From: Erysipelotrichaceae bacterium
Lineage (GTDB): Bacteria; Bacillota_I; Bacilli_A; Erysipelotrichales; Erysipelotrichaceae
Assembly (NCBI GenBank): GCA_017512285.1
Contig: JAFWGU010000028.1
Span: 1-54,541 of the forward strand
Length of the DNA: 54,541 nucleotides
Direction: 5' to 3'
In this document: piece after piece, positions 1 to 7,535 of the stretch
Layout: each line of letters starts with the position of its first letter
How positions within the stretch are numbered: position 1 is the first letter of the stretch
The notes under the pieces: generated by a model
What the model saw: the letters and a program-made list of their open reading frames with translations, nothing else
What the model was told of the DNA's origin: nothing
Database searches by the model: none
Translations under genes and position numbers: made by a program

Positions 1-80
1 AATGGTACAACACAACTAACTTTAATTTGGTCAGGACAGGAATGTAGCAGCCACGTAAGCAAATTGTGTGTGTACCGTTT
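1..80 (+). ncRNA. ffs: signal recognition particle RNA (small bacterial 4.5S type)
   Basis: Positions 29-52 carry the conserved SRP RNA tip: GGTCAGG, a GGAA tetraloop at 39-42 and the AGCAGCC return strand, which form the Ffh-binding domain. The flanks close a long hairpin: GGTAC at 4-8 pairs with GTACC at 72-76, with further AC/GT-rich pairing inside. A T-rich tail follows (about 77-86). In the cell it scaffolds Ffh for co-translational membrane targeting. The short form without an Alu domain and the position just before tadA and dnaX fit Bacillota. The 5' end may be cut by the window edge, so the start is approximate. Confidence 0.85.
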
Positions 81-100
81 ATTTTATGGAGAAACACCTT

Positions 101-562
101 ATGAATGATGTTTTATATATGAAAGAAGCCATAAAACAGGCAAAAAAAGCAGAAATGATCGAAGATGTACCTGTTGGATGCGTAATTGTTCAGAACGGCA
201 AGATTATAGCCAGAGGATATAATAAAAGAACTGTTAACCAGCAGACAGAGGATCATGCTGAAATGATAGCCATTAGAAAGGCCTGCAAGAAGCTTAACAG
301 CTGGAGACTGGAGGGGTGTACGATCTACGTTACCCTTGAGCCGTGTCCAATGTGTGCAGGAGCCATATTTCAGGCAAGAATGGATAGAATAGTCTACGGC
401 GCCAGAGACTACAAGGCCGGTGCATTAGGTTCAAAAATGGACATTTTCGCGACGGAAGGACTCAATCATTACCCGGAAATAACGGGTGGAATTCTTGAAG
501 AAGAATGCAGCAGAATGCTCTCTGATTTTTTCAAAAAACTACGCAATAAGCCCGCAAAGTAG
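101..562 (+). CDS. tadA: tRNA-specific adenosine deaminase TadA
   Basis: Converts adenosine 34 to inosine in the tRNA anticodon wobble position, widening codon reading. The protein is 153 residues, normal for TadA. It has the zinc deaminase signature: H52-A-E54 (zinc ligand and catalytic glutamate) and P-C82-P-M-C85. The ATG at 101 is chosen because GGAG at 88-91 lies nine bases upstream; the upstream in-frame ATGs at 68 and 86 have no ribosome site and 68 lies inside the SRP RNA. It sits between the SRP RNA and dnaX, the usual Bacillota order. Confidence 0.95.
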   Translation: MNDVLYMKEAIKQAKKAEMIEDVPVGCVIVQNGKIIARGYNKRTVNQQTEDHAEMIAIRKACKKLNSWRLEGCTIYVTLEPCPMCAGAIFQARMDRIVYGARDYKAGALGSKMDIFATEGLNHYPEITGGILEEECSRMLSDFFKKLRNKPAK

Positions 563-570
563 GGCTTATT
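545..570 (+). terminator. hairpin over the tadA stop codon
   Basis: Nine-base-pair perfect stem AATAAGCCC (545-553) / GGGCTTATT (562-570) with an eight-base loop. It encloses the end of tadA and is followed by ATTGTATAAT. The U tract is broken, so it may be a weak terminator or an mRNA-stabilising hairpin. TATAAT at 575-580 just after it could be the -10 box of dnaX, although no good -35 is visible. Confidence 0.45.
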
Positions 571-599
571 ATTGTATAATATATATAGAGGTTTTTACT

Positions 600-2342
600 A
601 TGGCGTATAAGGCACTATATAGAAAATACCGCCCTTCTACATTTGAAGAAGTCGTTGGACAGAAGCATGTAGTAATGACGTTACAGAATGCAATAAAGAA
701 CAATAAGCTGGCGCATGCTTATCTTTTTTGCGGTCCAAGAGGAACCGGAAAGACATCTGTTGCCAAGCTTTTAGCCAAAACGATCAACTGTACCTCAGAA
801 AACAAGCCGTGTGGACACTGTGCAAACTGCATAGACATCCAGGAATCAACACATCCGGATGTCGTTGAGCTCGACGCAGCCACCAATAATGGAGTAGACG
901 AAGTCAGAGAACTGATTGAAAAGGTTAAATATGCCCCAATGCAGGGAAAATACAAGGTATATATCATCGACGAAGTACACATGATGACTTCCAGTGCCTT
1001 CAATGCACTGCTGAAGACTCTGGAGGAGCCTCCGGAATACTGTATTTTCATCCTGGCAACGACTGAACCGCATAAGGTTCTGCCTACCATCGTATCAAGA
1101 TGCCAGAGATTTGATTTCAATAAGGTCTCCGTACCTGTCATCAAGGAAAGATTAAGGTATATTGTCGGTCAGGAAGGCATTACATGTGATGATGATGCCC
1201 TGCAGCTTATTGCTGAACTGGCTGAAGGCGGAATGAGAGACGCCCTGAGCGTTCTGGACCAGTGCATAGCCTACTCTCAGAATAACATTACGGCTGAAGA
1301 TGTCAGTACGGTATATGGAATCGCAACAAATGCTGAAAAACTGGATCTGTTAAAGGCTGTCAGGAATAAGGATGTACAGAAATCAATGGCCATGGTCAAT
1401 GATTTTTCAGGCAGAGGCATAGATCTGCAGAGACTGACCCTTGATTTGATCAATTTATGTAAAGAAACAGTAATATACTCATACTCCGGTAAGGGCAATC
1501 TGCTGGAAAAGACCACAGTGGCTCAGGCTGAAGATCTGTTAAGGAACTTTACCAGCGATGAATTACTGAAATGCATTGATTATCTGATGGATACCACCGG
1601 AAAATACAAGGATTCCAGCGACAGCATGTCATATCTTGAGGTTTGTCTGCTGAAAATGATGAACATTGCCGGCCAGAAGACGGAAAGCCAGGAAACCAAG
1701 GCATTCTTTGCCGTAAACAGACCTGAACCTGTGAACGTTCCTGTTACCAGAACGGTCAAGGCTGAACCTGAGCCTGTTAAGGAAGAACCGCAGGAAATCA
1801 TTGAAGAAAAACCGGTAGAACCGGAAAAAAATGAAGTTGTTGAGGAAAAGGATCCTCTTCCTATGCTGAAAGCTGTCAAGAATCTCAGTGATGAGAACTT
1901 CTACGACATTCTTTCCAAGTCCGTAAAGGCTCTGAAGGAAGCTGATCTGCCGAAATGGAAGAAGGTTATTGAACGCCGTGACGTTGATTCAATGGCTGTA
2001 ACCTCAATGCTGAACGGCTCATACATGATGGCTGAAAGCGAAAAGGACATCATAGCCGTTGTTGAAGACAGACTTACTGCTGACAACATCAACGAACTGA
2101 GCAATCTTGCCAAACTGGAAAAGATCGTTGAAGAGGAATTCGGCTGCCATAAGAACGTGGTTGCCGTAACCAGAGAACAGCAGACATACCTGATCAACTA
2201 TTTCCGTTCAAGAAAGAGCCAGCCGGCACCTGTACAGGAAACTGTCGAGGAGAAGGAAGAAAAAGAGCCTGAAAAGAACAAGACGATCGAAAAGCTTACT
2301 GAAATATTCGGTAAGGATGGATTTGACATAGTGGAGGACTGA
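600..2342 (+). CDS. dnaX: DNA polymerase III subunits tau/gamma
   Basis: Clamp-loader ATPase of the replicative polymerase, 580 residues. Visible parts: Walker A GPRGTGKT at residues 45-52, zinc-module cysteines (C64, C71, C74, C77), Walker B IIDEVH near 122-127, sensor ATTEP and the SRC arginine-finger motif. An acidic, proline-rich linker around 385-425 leads to the tau-specific C-terminal region. The ATG at 600 is preceded by AGAGG (587-591) and begins MAYKALYRKYRP, the family N-terminus; the longer frame from 486 only overlaps tadA. A candidate frameshift site at 1826-1857 could yield a gamma form of about 411 residues. ybaB follows after one base. Confidence 0.95.
   Translation: MAYKALYRKYRPSTFEEVVGQKHVVMTLQNAIKNNKLAHAYLFCGPRGTGKTSVAKLLAKTINCTSENKPCGHCANCIDIQESTHPDVVELDAATNNGVDEVRELIEKVKYAPMQGKYKVYIIDEVHMMTSSAFNALLKTLEEPPEYCIFILATTEPHKVLPTIVSRCQRFDFNKVSVPVIKERLRYIVGQEGITCDDDALQLIAELAEGGMRDALSVLDQCIAYSQNNITAEDVSTVYGIATNAEKLDLLKAVRNKDVQKSMAMVNDFSGRGIDLQRLTLDLINLCKETVIYSYSGKGNLLEKTTVAQAEDLLRNFTSDELLKCIDYLMDTTGKYKDSSDSMSYLEVCLLKMMNIAGQKTESQETKAFFAVNRPEPVNVPVTRTVKAEPEPVKEEPQEIIEEKPVEPEKNEVVEEKDPLPMLKAVKNLSDENFYDILSKSVKALKEADLPKWKKVIERRDVDSMAVTSMLNGSYMMAESEKDIIAVVEDRLTADNINELSNLAKLEKIVEEEFGCHKNVVAVTREQQTYLINYFRSRKSQPAPVQETVEEKEEKEPEKNKTIEKLTEIFGKDGFDIVED
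1826..1857 (+). other. candidate -1 frameshift / slippage signal in dnaX
   Basis: A run of seven A residues (1825-1831) sets up the heptamer A-AAA-AAT (1826-1832) in the dnaX frame. A -1 shift, or one extra A added by RNA polymerase, places TGA at 1832-1834 as the next codon. A nine-base spacer is followed by the hairpin GAGGA (1842-1846) / TCCTC (1853-1857). This layout of slippery run, spacer, stem and immediate stop is what produces gamma from dnaX in other bacteria. Whether it is used is inference. Confidence 0.5.
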
Positions 2343-2343
2343 A

Positions 2344-2661
2344 ATGGATTTTAATTCATTAATGCGTGAAGCTCAGAGAATGCAGGAAGAAATGCAGCGT
2401 AAGGAAGATGCGCTGAAGAATAAGGAATATGTATCCAGAGCCGGAAGAGGCATCGTTGAAGTCAGAATGAATGGCGAATACGAAGTAACCGGTGTAAAAC
2501 TGGATGATGAATTTGTGAAGAATTTCACAATAGATGACAGGGAAATTCTTGAGGATTCTCTGCAGCTGGCCATCAATGACGTAACTGCTCAGGTTACGGA
2601 TGATAAGGACAACATGATGGGAGAATTGGCCGGTTCTCTTAACATTCCGGGGCTGAGGTAA
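2344..2661 (+). CDS. YbaB/EbfC family nucleoid-associated protein
   Basis: Small DNA-binding protein of 105 residues, typical for the family. It has the alpha-helical N-terminus (MDFNSLMREAQRMQEEM), the central GRGIVEVRMNGEYEVTGVKL strand region and a C-terminal helix containing the DNA-binding dimer surface in homologues. It lies between dnaX and recR, one base after the dnaX stop and four bases before recR, so the three genes are surely co-transcribed. The exact role of YbaB in nucleoid organisation or repair is not fixed by the sequence. Confidence 0.93.
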   Translation: MDFNSLMREAQRMQEEMQRKEDALKNKEYVSRAGRGIVEVRMNGEYEVTGVKLDDEFVKNFTIDDREILEDSLQLAINDVTAQVTDDKDNMMGELAGSLNIPGLR

Positions 2662-2665
2662 TAAA

Positions 2666-3259
2666 ATGTACCCTTCTTCCCTGGAAAAACTCATAGAACT
2701 GTTCAGATCTCTGCCTTCCGTAGGCAGAAAGACAGCTGAACGCTATGCCATGGCCGTACTGGAGATGCCTGAAGAGAATGTTGAGGCCTTCTCCAGACAG
2801 ATGATGGATGTTCTTCGCAAGATCAGAAAATGTCCGGTATGCGGAAACATAACGGAAAGTGAAAAGTGCGAGATCTGTTCAGATGAAAACAGAGATCACA
2901 CCGTGATCTGTGTCGTTCAGCAGCCACGTGACGTCATGGCCCTGGAAAGACTTGGACAGTTCAAGGGAGTCTATCATGTTCTTCATGGTGCCATATCAAC
3001 TGTTAAGGGTGTACTGCCTGAAGACATAAACATAGAATCACTGTTCAGCCGTATTGATGACAATACGAAGGAGATAATCATTGCGACTAACTCTACCCTG
3101 GAGGGAGATACGACGGCGCTGTATCTTACTAAGAGGCTCAGAAGTTATGAAAACATCACAGTAACCAGACTTGCCAGCGGATTGCCAAGCGGCGGAAACC
3201 TGGATTATGCCGATGATGTGACATTAATGAGGGCATTTCAGGGCAGAATCAGACAATAG
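2666..3259 (+). CDS. recR: recombination mediator RecR
   Basis: Loads RecA with RecO/RecF during gap repair. The 197-residue length is the family norm. Visible parts: helix-hairpin-helix around residues 17-29 (LPSVGRKTAERYA), a four-cysteine zinc finger (C56, C59, C68, C71), and the Toprim domain beginning ICVVQQPRDV near residue 81. The ATG at 2666 follows GAGG with normal spacing. It is the last recognisable gene of the dnaX-ybaB-recR operon; an uncharacterised gene follows after nine bases. Confidence 0.95.
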   Translation: MYPSSLEKLIELFRSLPSVGRKTAERYAMAVLEMPEENVEAFSRQMMDVLRKIRKCPVCGNITESEKCEICSDENRDHTVICVVQQPRDVMALERLGQFKGVYHVLHGAISTVKGVLPEDINIESLFSRIDDNTKEIIIATNSTLEGDTTALYLTKRLRSYENITVTRLASGLPSGGNLDYADDVTLMRAFQGRIRQ

Positions 3260-3268
3260 GAGGTACCT

Positions 3269-4189
3269 ATGGCGGCAATTGCTTATGTATCAGATGACAA
3301 AATGCTTGATTTCCACCGTGTAAACGGAAGTCAGGAGATCGTATTCTGGAGACTGTCTACCAAGAAATTCTCTTCCTTTCAGCCGGGAGATCTTCTTTTC
3401 TTCCTGTCCAAGGGAATGGATAATACCAGACACAGAGAAAAAGGCATCGTTGGCTATGGATGTTTTGTAGGCGAAAAACAGATGTCAGTAAGAAATCTGT
3501 GGCATAAGTACAATCACGCAACCGGATACAGATACAAGGAAGACCTTGTCGCCGCCATCATGAAGACCACCAAGAACAATGAGATGCCGGAAAAGATCAG
3601 CTGTCTGTTCCTGAAAGACGTAATATTCTTCCAGGGACCGATATACCTGTCTGAATTAGGCATAAAGCTGCCGACAAACCTGGAAAGCTTTACCTATCTT
3701 GATGCTCATGAGGGGCATGTTACCCTCGAATTACTGCAGAAGGTCAAGCAGGTAGGCATAGATTCCTGGAGCGCAGCTCTTAACAACCGGGAAATTGACA
3801 TGAATGCCTTCGATAATGAGATCCTCAAGTATCAGATCGCCACAATATATGAAGGCATGGACATCAGTGCCCCGCACCGTTCCGAAGCATTCCAGAAACA
3901 CTGCTTTAATAAGTACAAAGATGAAGATCCGCAGTGGGTCAATAACGAACACAACTCATTTGTCACATTTGGAGAGCAGAAAAAGCTGTATTACATCTAT
4001 ACAAGCACCAACAGAGACAATAAGGAAAACTTCATAAAGATGCTGGGACAGTTGGTATACATCAGGAACTGCCTGAACAGCACCATAAATGAGCAGTTTG
4101 AGATAAACATCCTGACAAATGTTGAACTAATGGACATACAGCGGGAAACTCTTCTTGACTGCAAGTTCAATCTCATTAGAATTAACTGA
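3269..4189 (+). CDS. uncharacterised protein with PUA/EVE-like N-terminus, recR operon
   Basis: 306 residues, not assigned to a family. The first 65 residues have the pattern of a PUA/EVE-like beta barrel: VFWRLSTKKFSSFQPGD, LLFFLSKG and IVGYGCFVG, which in that fold form a small nucleic-acid or modified-base pocket. This is inferred from pattern only. The C-terminus (about 235-306) is compact and hydrophobic (LYYIYTS, FIKMLGQLVYIRNCLN) and may be a separate domain. AGGAGG precedes the ATG, and it lies nine bases after recR with a terminator at its end, so it is the last gene of the replication/repair operon. A role with DNA or RNA is plausible but unproven. Confidence 0.75.
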   Translation: MAAIAYVSDDKMLDFHRVNGSQEIVFWRLSTKKFSSFQPGDLLFFLSKGMDNTRHREKGIVGYGCFVGEKQMSVRNLWHKYNHATGYRYKEDLVAAIMKTTKNNEMPEKISCLFLKDVIFFQGPIYLSELGIKLPTNLESFTYLDAHEGHVTLELLQKVKQVGIDSWSAALNNREIDMNAFDNEILKYQIATIYEGMDISAPHRSEAFQKHCFNKYKDEDPQWVNNEHNSFVTFGEQKKLYYIYTSTNRDNKENFIKMLGQLVYIRNCLNSTINEQFEINILTNVELMDIQRETLLDCKFNLIRIN

Positions 4190-4215
4190 AAAAGAACCGA
4201 AAGAGGTTCTTTTTA
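4189..4215 (+). terminator. intrinsic terminator of the dnaX-recR operon
   Basis: Stem AAAGAACC (4191-4198) / GGTTCTTT (4205-4212), loop GAAAGA, followed by a T run. It begins at the stop codon of the preceding gene. Confidence 0.85.
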
Positions 4216-4238
4216 TTAAGCAAATGTGAATTCTTTGT

Positions 4239-4250
4239 TATTATATAGAT
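4239..4250 (+). promoter_or_regulatory. -10 box placing transcription start at the ATG (leaderless start)
   Basis: TATTAT at 4239-4244 is followed by only six bases and then the ATG at 4251. There is no Shine-Dalgarno sequence, and no ATG, GTG or TTG lies in frame between the TGA at 4227 and the ATG. The expected transcript would start at or next to the start codon. No convincing -35 is seen. Confidence 0.45.
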
Positions 4251-5402
4251 ATGAGAAAAGACAGTAAGTTCATTAAATATCTTGAAACACATGCATGGGC
4301 AGCCTATTCATTTGCAATATGCTGCGGTGTCCTGTTTTACTTCATACTGACGCACATTCCAAGCGTATTCAGACTGGCATCCAAAATTCTTTCTCTGTTT
4401 TCACCGATGATCGTCGGAGTAGTCATAGCCTACATCCTAAATCCTATGATGAAAACCATTGAAAACCTGCTAAAGAGGATCAATGACAAGTATAACTGGC
4501 GCTGGCTGGCGATAGTGCTGACCATTTTCATCGTATTCGTACTCATGTTCCTGTTAATGCTGGTTCTGATACCTTCATTAATGGAGAGCTTCGGTACGCT
4601 GTTTGCCAACATCAACAGATACCTTAACTCACCGGATAACATCATCAACAAGATCGAGTTAATGGCATTAAGATACGGTGTAGACCTTTCAGAATTTGGC
4701 GAAGCATTAAGCAACATGATCAGAGACATGTTCAGCAGCATGCCTACATACATTGCCAAGATCATTTCTACTTCTTACCAGTTCGGAACAGGAATGGTAA
4801 ACGGCATCATCGGATTCATCCTGGCAATATACTTCTTATTAGGCAAGGAAAACATGATCAAGTTCATGAACAATCTGAGAAGATTTGTATTCTCATCTGA
4901 AGGCTTTGAGGAAAGAACCAAATTCCTGCACAGATGCAACGACATTCTGACCAGATACATCTGGTGTACATTGCTGGAAGCTACCGGCGTTGGCCTGGTA
5001 AATGCCATTCTGATGATGATATTAGGCATACCGTATGTAGCCCTCATCTCAGTAGTGGTGGGATTAACCAACATGCTGCCGACATTCGGACCGATCATCG
5101 GAGCGGTAATCGGCGGATTCATGTTACTGGCAACGGATCCGTTCAAGGCTCTGCTGTTTGTCATCATTACTTTTGTCCTGCAGACAATTGACGGCTACAT
5201 CATTAAGCCAAGGCTGTTCGGTAATACTCTGGGCGTTCCGGCCATCATCATTCTCATGGCCATCGTCATCGGCGGCAAGATGTTCGGTGTCATCGGCATT
5301 CTGCTGGCAATACCGTTTGCGGCCATTGTTACCCTGATCTACAAGGACGCAATAATACCATATCTTACCAGACAGACGCAAAATAAAAGGACCATTGCCT
5401 GA
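4251..5402 (+). CDS. AI-2E family (YtvI/PerM-like) membrane transporter
   Basis: 383-residue polytopic protein with about eight membrane segments, beginning with SFAICCGVLFYFILT (residues 20-34) and FSPMIVGVVIAYIL (50-63). The C-terminal half has the family blocks LVNAILMMILGIPYVALISVVVGLTNMLPTFGP (written here in two stretches of the family pattern) and TIDGYIIKPRLFG, ending in GVIGILLAIPFAAI. The family includes efflux pumps and the AI-2 exporter; the substrate here is unknown. It appears to be a single-gene unit with a leaderless start. Confidence 0.85.
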   Translation: MRKDSKFIKYLETHAWAAYSFAICCGVLFYFILTHIPSVFRLASKILSLFSPMIVGVVIAYILNPMMKTIENLLKRINDKYNWRWLAIVLTIFIVFVLMFLLMLVLIPSLMESFGTLFANINRYLNSPDNIINKIELMALRYGVDLSEFGEALSNMIRDMFSSMPTYIAKIISTSYQFGTGMVNGIIGFILAIYFLLGKENMIKFMNNLRRFVFSSEGFEERTKFLHRCNDILTRYIWCTLLEATGVGLVNAILMMILGIPYVALISVVVGLTNMLPTFGPIIGAVIGGFMLLATDPFKALLFVIITFVLQTIDGYIIKPRLFGNTLGVPAIIILMAIVIGGKMFGVIGILLAIPFAAIVTLIYKDAIIPYLTRQTQNKRTIA

Positions 5403-5407
5403 TCCTT

Positions 5408-6115
5408 CTAGAAATTATCCTTGAGCCAATCGTAGAGGTTGGCTTTTTTTATGGGGTCAAAGTGACAGTGGAAGCATGTGTCATAATCCAGTGTTTCCAG
5501 ATAATCATACAGTTTCTGCAGTTTATCGGGATGCTTGATCCAGTCGGGACCCTTCAGTTCAAGAGAAGTAGAATCTCCCAGGAATACTACCCTTTCCTTT
5601 TCAGCATATACGATTACACCGTCTGTGCTGTGCGGATTTATCTGTTTTTTAAACAACACCGGCTGATTTCCCAGATCTATCTTCAGCTCTTCCTTAAAGG
5701 TTATCGTCGGTAAGGCTATCCTGATCACTGAGAAGTCAGGATATTCATAAGCCATGTGTTCCTGACAGAAAGGTTCAATGTTGCCCTCTTCACAGTATTT
5801 CCTGAAAAGGTCATTATTCCATTCCTTTGGAGCCCTGTTGATCAGTTCATAGGTCTCCTCTGAAGCGAAGGAAGGCATGTCCAGGGCTGAAAGACCAAAG
5901 GTATGGTCCCAGTGATAGTGTGTAAGTACTACGAAATCCGGCTTTGGAAGGCCTTTTTCCTCAACTTCAGCCAGAAACTGTCGGGCATGGGCTTCGGAAT
6001 TTCCTGCGTCAACCATCAGTGCATACTTATCGCCCTTGATGTATCCCAGTATGGGCCTGTCATCATATAGCCCATAATCTGAATAATATACGTTATCTGA
6101 ATACTTATTTAGCAT
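5408..6115 (-). CDS. MBL-fold metallo-hydrolase
   Basis: 235-residue metallo-beta-lactamase-fold hydrolase without a signal peptide, so cytoplasmic. The metal motif is intact: VVLTHYHWDHT (H-x-H-x-D-H near residues 73-78), VFLGDS later and a terminal HCHFDP histidine motif. The substrate is unknown; glyoxalase II-like or general hydrolase activity is possible. The ATG at 6115 is preferred because AGGGG lies nine bases upstream, over the longer start at 6133. It overlaps the end of the CYTH gene by 11 bases, indicating translational coupling. Confidence 0.85.
   Translation of the reverse strand: MLNKYSDNVYYSDYGLYDDRPILGYIKGDKYALMVDAGNSEAHARQFLAEVEEKGLPKPDFVVLTHYHWDHTFGLSALDMPSFASEETYELINRAPKEWNNDLFRKYCEEGNIEPFCQEHMAYEYPDFSVIRIALPTITFKEELKIDLGNQPVLFKKQINPHSTDGVIVYAEKERVVFLGDSTSLELKGPDWIKHPDKLQKLYDYLETLDYDTCFHCHFDPIKKANLYDWLKDNF
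5424..5450 (+). terminator. terminator of the AI-2E gene, inside the opposite gene
   Basis: AGCCAA (5424-5429) / TTGGCT (5439-5444) with a nine-base loop and a run of seven T. It is read on the plus strand but lies inside the 3' end of the convergent metallo-hydrolase gene, so the convergent transcripts overlap. Confidence 0.7.
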
Positions 6116-6650
6116 TGTCGTTGTCCCCTGCACTCTTTACGAATCTCTTGTATTTTGAATCTTTGTTGGGAACATATTCGATCCCAGCTTTTTCAAGTAT
6201 CTGCCTGAAGGCCTTCAGATGATCGTGTTCCTTCTTTACTTCATACTCAAATTCATAGTCAAGCCTGCCGTTATAGATGTTTATGTCAAAGCACAGTTCA
6301 GCCAGTTCGCTTATCACCATTGCGCGATAGGTAACTAATTTACCCAGTTTCTCATAAGGAGGCTCGATTCCAAAGGAAGATACCGTTCTGACTACGTCAG
6401 GATCATCTTCCGGCTCGCCGTTTATGATCTTTTCATATTCCATGACACCTTCTGTGGTCTTGTTCTTCAGAGTAAATAATAAGGTGCCTTCCTTTTCTCT
6501 TATCCTGAAGGCATAATGATCGGAATTATTGTTCTTATAGTAGGTATTTATCTGTCTTACAAAGGTCAGAGGCTGATAAAAAGAAGCCAGTCTGTTGAAC
6601 TGTTCCCTGCTTAACAGGACCTTTAATTCGGTTTCTATGGCATGATTCAT
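6105..6650 (-). CDS. CYTH domain protein (triphosphate-processing)
   Basis: 181 residues. The N-terminus carries the CYTH signature E6-x-E8-x-K10 (AIETELKVLL), and further basic and acidic strands (YAFRIREKEG, LLFTLKNKT, DYEFEYEVKKE) line the triphosphate tunnel in this family. Members hydrolyse inorganic triphosphate or thiamine triphosphate or make cyclic AMP; length and context favour a triphosphatase. The ATG at 6650 has GAGG nine bases upstream; the longer frame to 6680 lacks one. It is divergent from nadK and overlaps the MBL-fold gene downstream. In other Bacillota CYTH proteins also lie close to NAD kinase. Confidence 0.85.
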   Translation of the reverse strand: MNHAIETELKVLLSREQFNRLASFYQPLTFVRQINTYYKNNNSDHYAFRIREKEGTLLFTLKNKTTEGVMEYEKIINGEPEDDPDVVRTVSSFGIEPPYEKLGKLVTYRAMVISELAELCFDINIYNGRLDYEFEYEVKKEHDHLKAFRQILEKAGIEYVPNKDSKYKRFVKSAGDNDNAK

Positions 6651-6672
6651 ATAGTAAAACCTCACGAACATA

Positions 6673-6681
6673 TGATACAAT
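6673..6681 (+). promoter_or_regulatory. extended -10 promoter element of nadK
   Basis: TGATACAAT is an extended -10 (TG-N-TACAAT). Transcription would begin near 6688, just before the AGGAAG ribosome site at 6691-6696. No clear -35 is needed for this class. It lies in the divergent CYTH/nadK gap. Confidence 0.5.
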
Positions 6682-6704
6682 AAACGAAACAGGAAGTGAA
6701 TAAA

Positions 6705-7487
6705 GTGACAAAATTCGCGATCGTGTCAAGAGATGACAGTGAATCCATAAAGATATCAAAGGACATCCAGCGTTATCTGTTCAACAACGGACTGGCATAC
6801 GCTGACAAGGACCCCGACATCGTATGTGTGGTAGGCGGTGACGGTACTTTCCTTACGGCCATTCACAAGTACATAAACAAGCTTGATCAGGTAGTCTTTG
6901 CGGCCGTTAATACCGGTACGCTGGGTTTTTTTGCGGATTATACCGTTGAGGAACTTGATCAGTACGTAAGCGACATCGTCAACAAGCAGCCTAACATTGA
7001 AAAGAAGAAGCTTCTGAAAATCACCGTTAATGGTAAGGAAAGAAAGACCTACCTGGCTGTTAACGAAATGAGAATAGAAAACGTCATCAAGACTCAGACG
7101 ATAGACGTATTCATCAACGAAAAGAAGCTGGAAACATACAGAGGAACAGGCTTATGCGTATGTACGCAGGTAGGCTCCACGGCTTATAACCGTTCCCTGA
7201 GAGGTGCGGTAGTTGAAGCAGGCATGGAAATCATGGAACTGACGGAAATAACCGGAATACATCACATCCATTACCGTTCATTAGGCGTACCGATCATCAT
7301 GTCCGGCAACAACACCATCAGAATGCTCAGCAAGTATGATGACACTTCCCTGTTATGCTTCGACCGCTACGCAATCAACCTGGATGGTGCAGAATCAATT
7401 GAAACAACTCTTTCAGATGTTGAGTTCAAGGTCGCCAGATACCGCAAGACAGATTACATAGACCACTTATACCACTTATATACCTGA
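6705..7487 (+). CDS. nadK: NAD kinase
   Basis: Phosphorylates NAD to NADP. It has 260 residues, the short Bacillota form. It shows the GGDG motif (CVVGGDGTFL, residues 42-51), NTGTLGFFADY, the conserved AVNEMRIEN and the CTQVGSTAYNRSL substrate loop. The GTG at 6705 is chosen because AGGAAG at 6691-6696 is correctly spaced; the in-frame GTG at 6696 overlaps that ribosome site. It stands alone with its own extended -10 promoter, divergent from CYTH. Confidence 0.93.
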   Translation: MTKFAIVSRDDSESIKISKDIQRYLFNNGLAYADKDPDIVCVVGGDGTFLTAIHKYINKLDQVVFAAVNTGTLGFFADYTVEELDQYVSDIVNKQPNIEKKKLLKITVNGKERKTYLAVNEMRIENVIKTQTIDVFINEKKLETYRGTGLCVCTQVGSTAYNRSLRGAVVEAGMEIMELTEITGIHHIHYRSLGVPIIMSGNNTIRMLSKYDDTSLLCFDRYAINLDGAESIETTLSDVEFKVARYRKTDYIDHLYHLYT

Positions 7488-7535
7488 TTTGAATCAGATT
7501 ATACATGATGGTATGATTATAGATGAGGTGTGCCA

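Noticed and set aside
486-599. In-frame extension of dnaX upstream of 600
   Set aside because: It overlaps tadA and the hairpin, has no ribosome site, and homologues begin at MAYKALYRKYRP.
719-1144. Long antisense reading frames inside dnaX, rho and the ABC genes
   Set aside because: They mirror strong coding frames on the other strand, lack ribosome sites and show no protein-like pattern.
7486-7500. Dyad CTGATT-TG-AATCAG at the nadK stop
   Set aside because: Only two bases separate the arms so it cannot form a good hairpin, and no regulator is linked to it.
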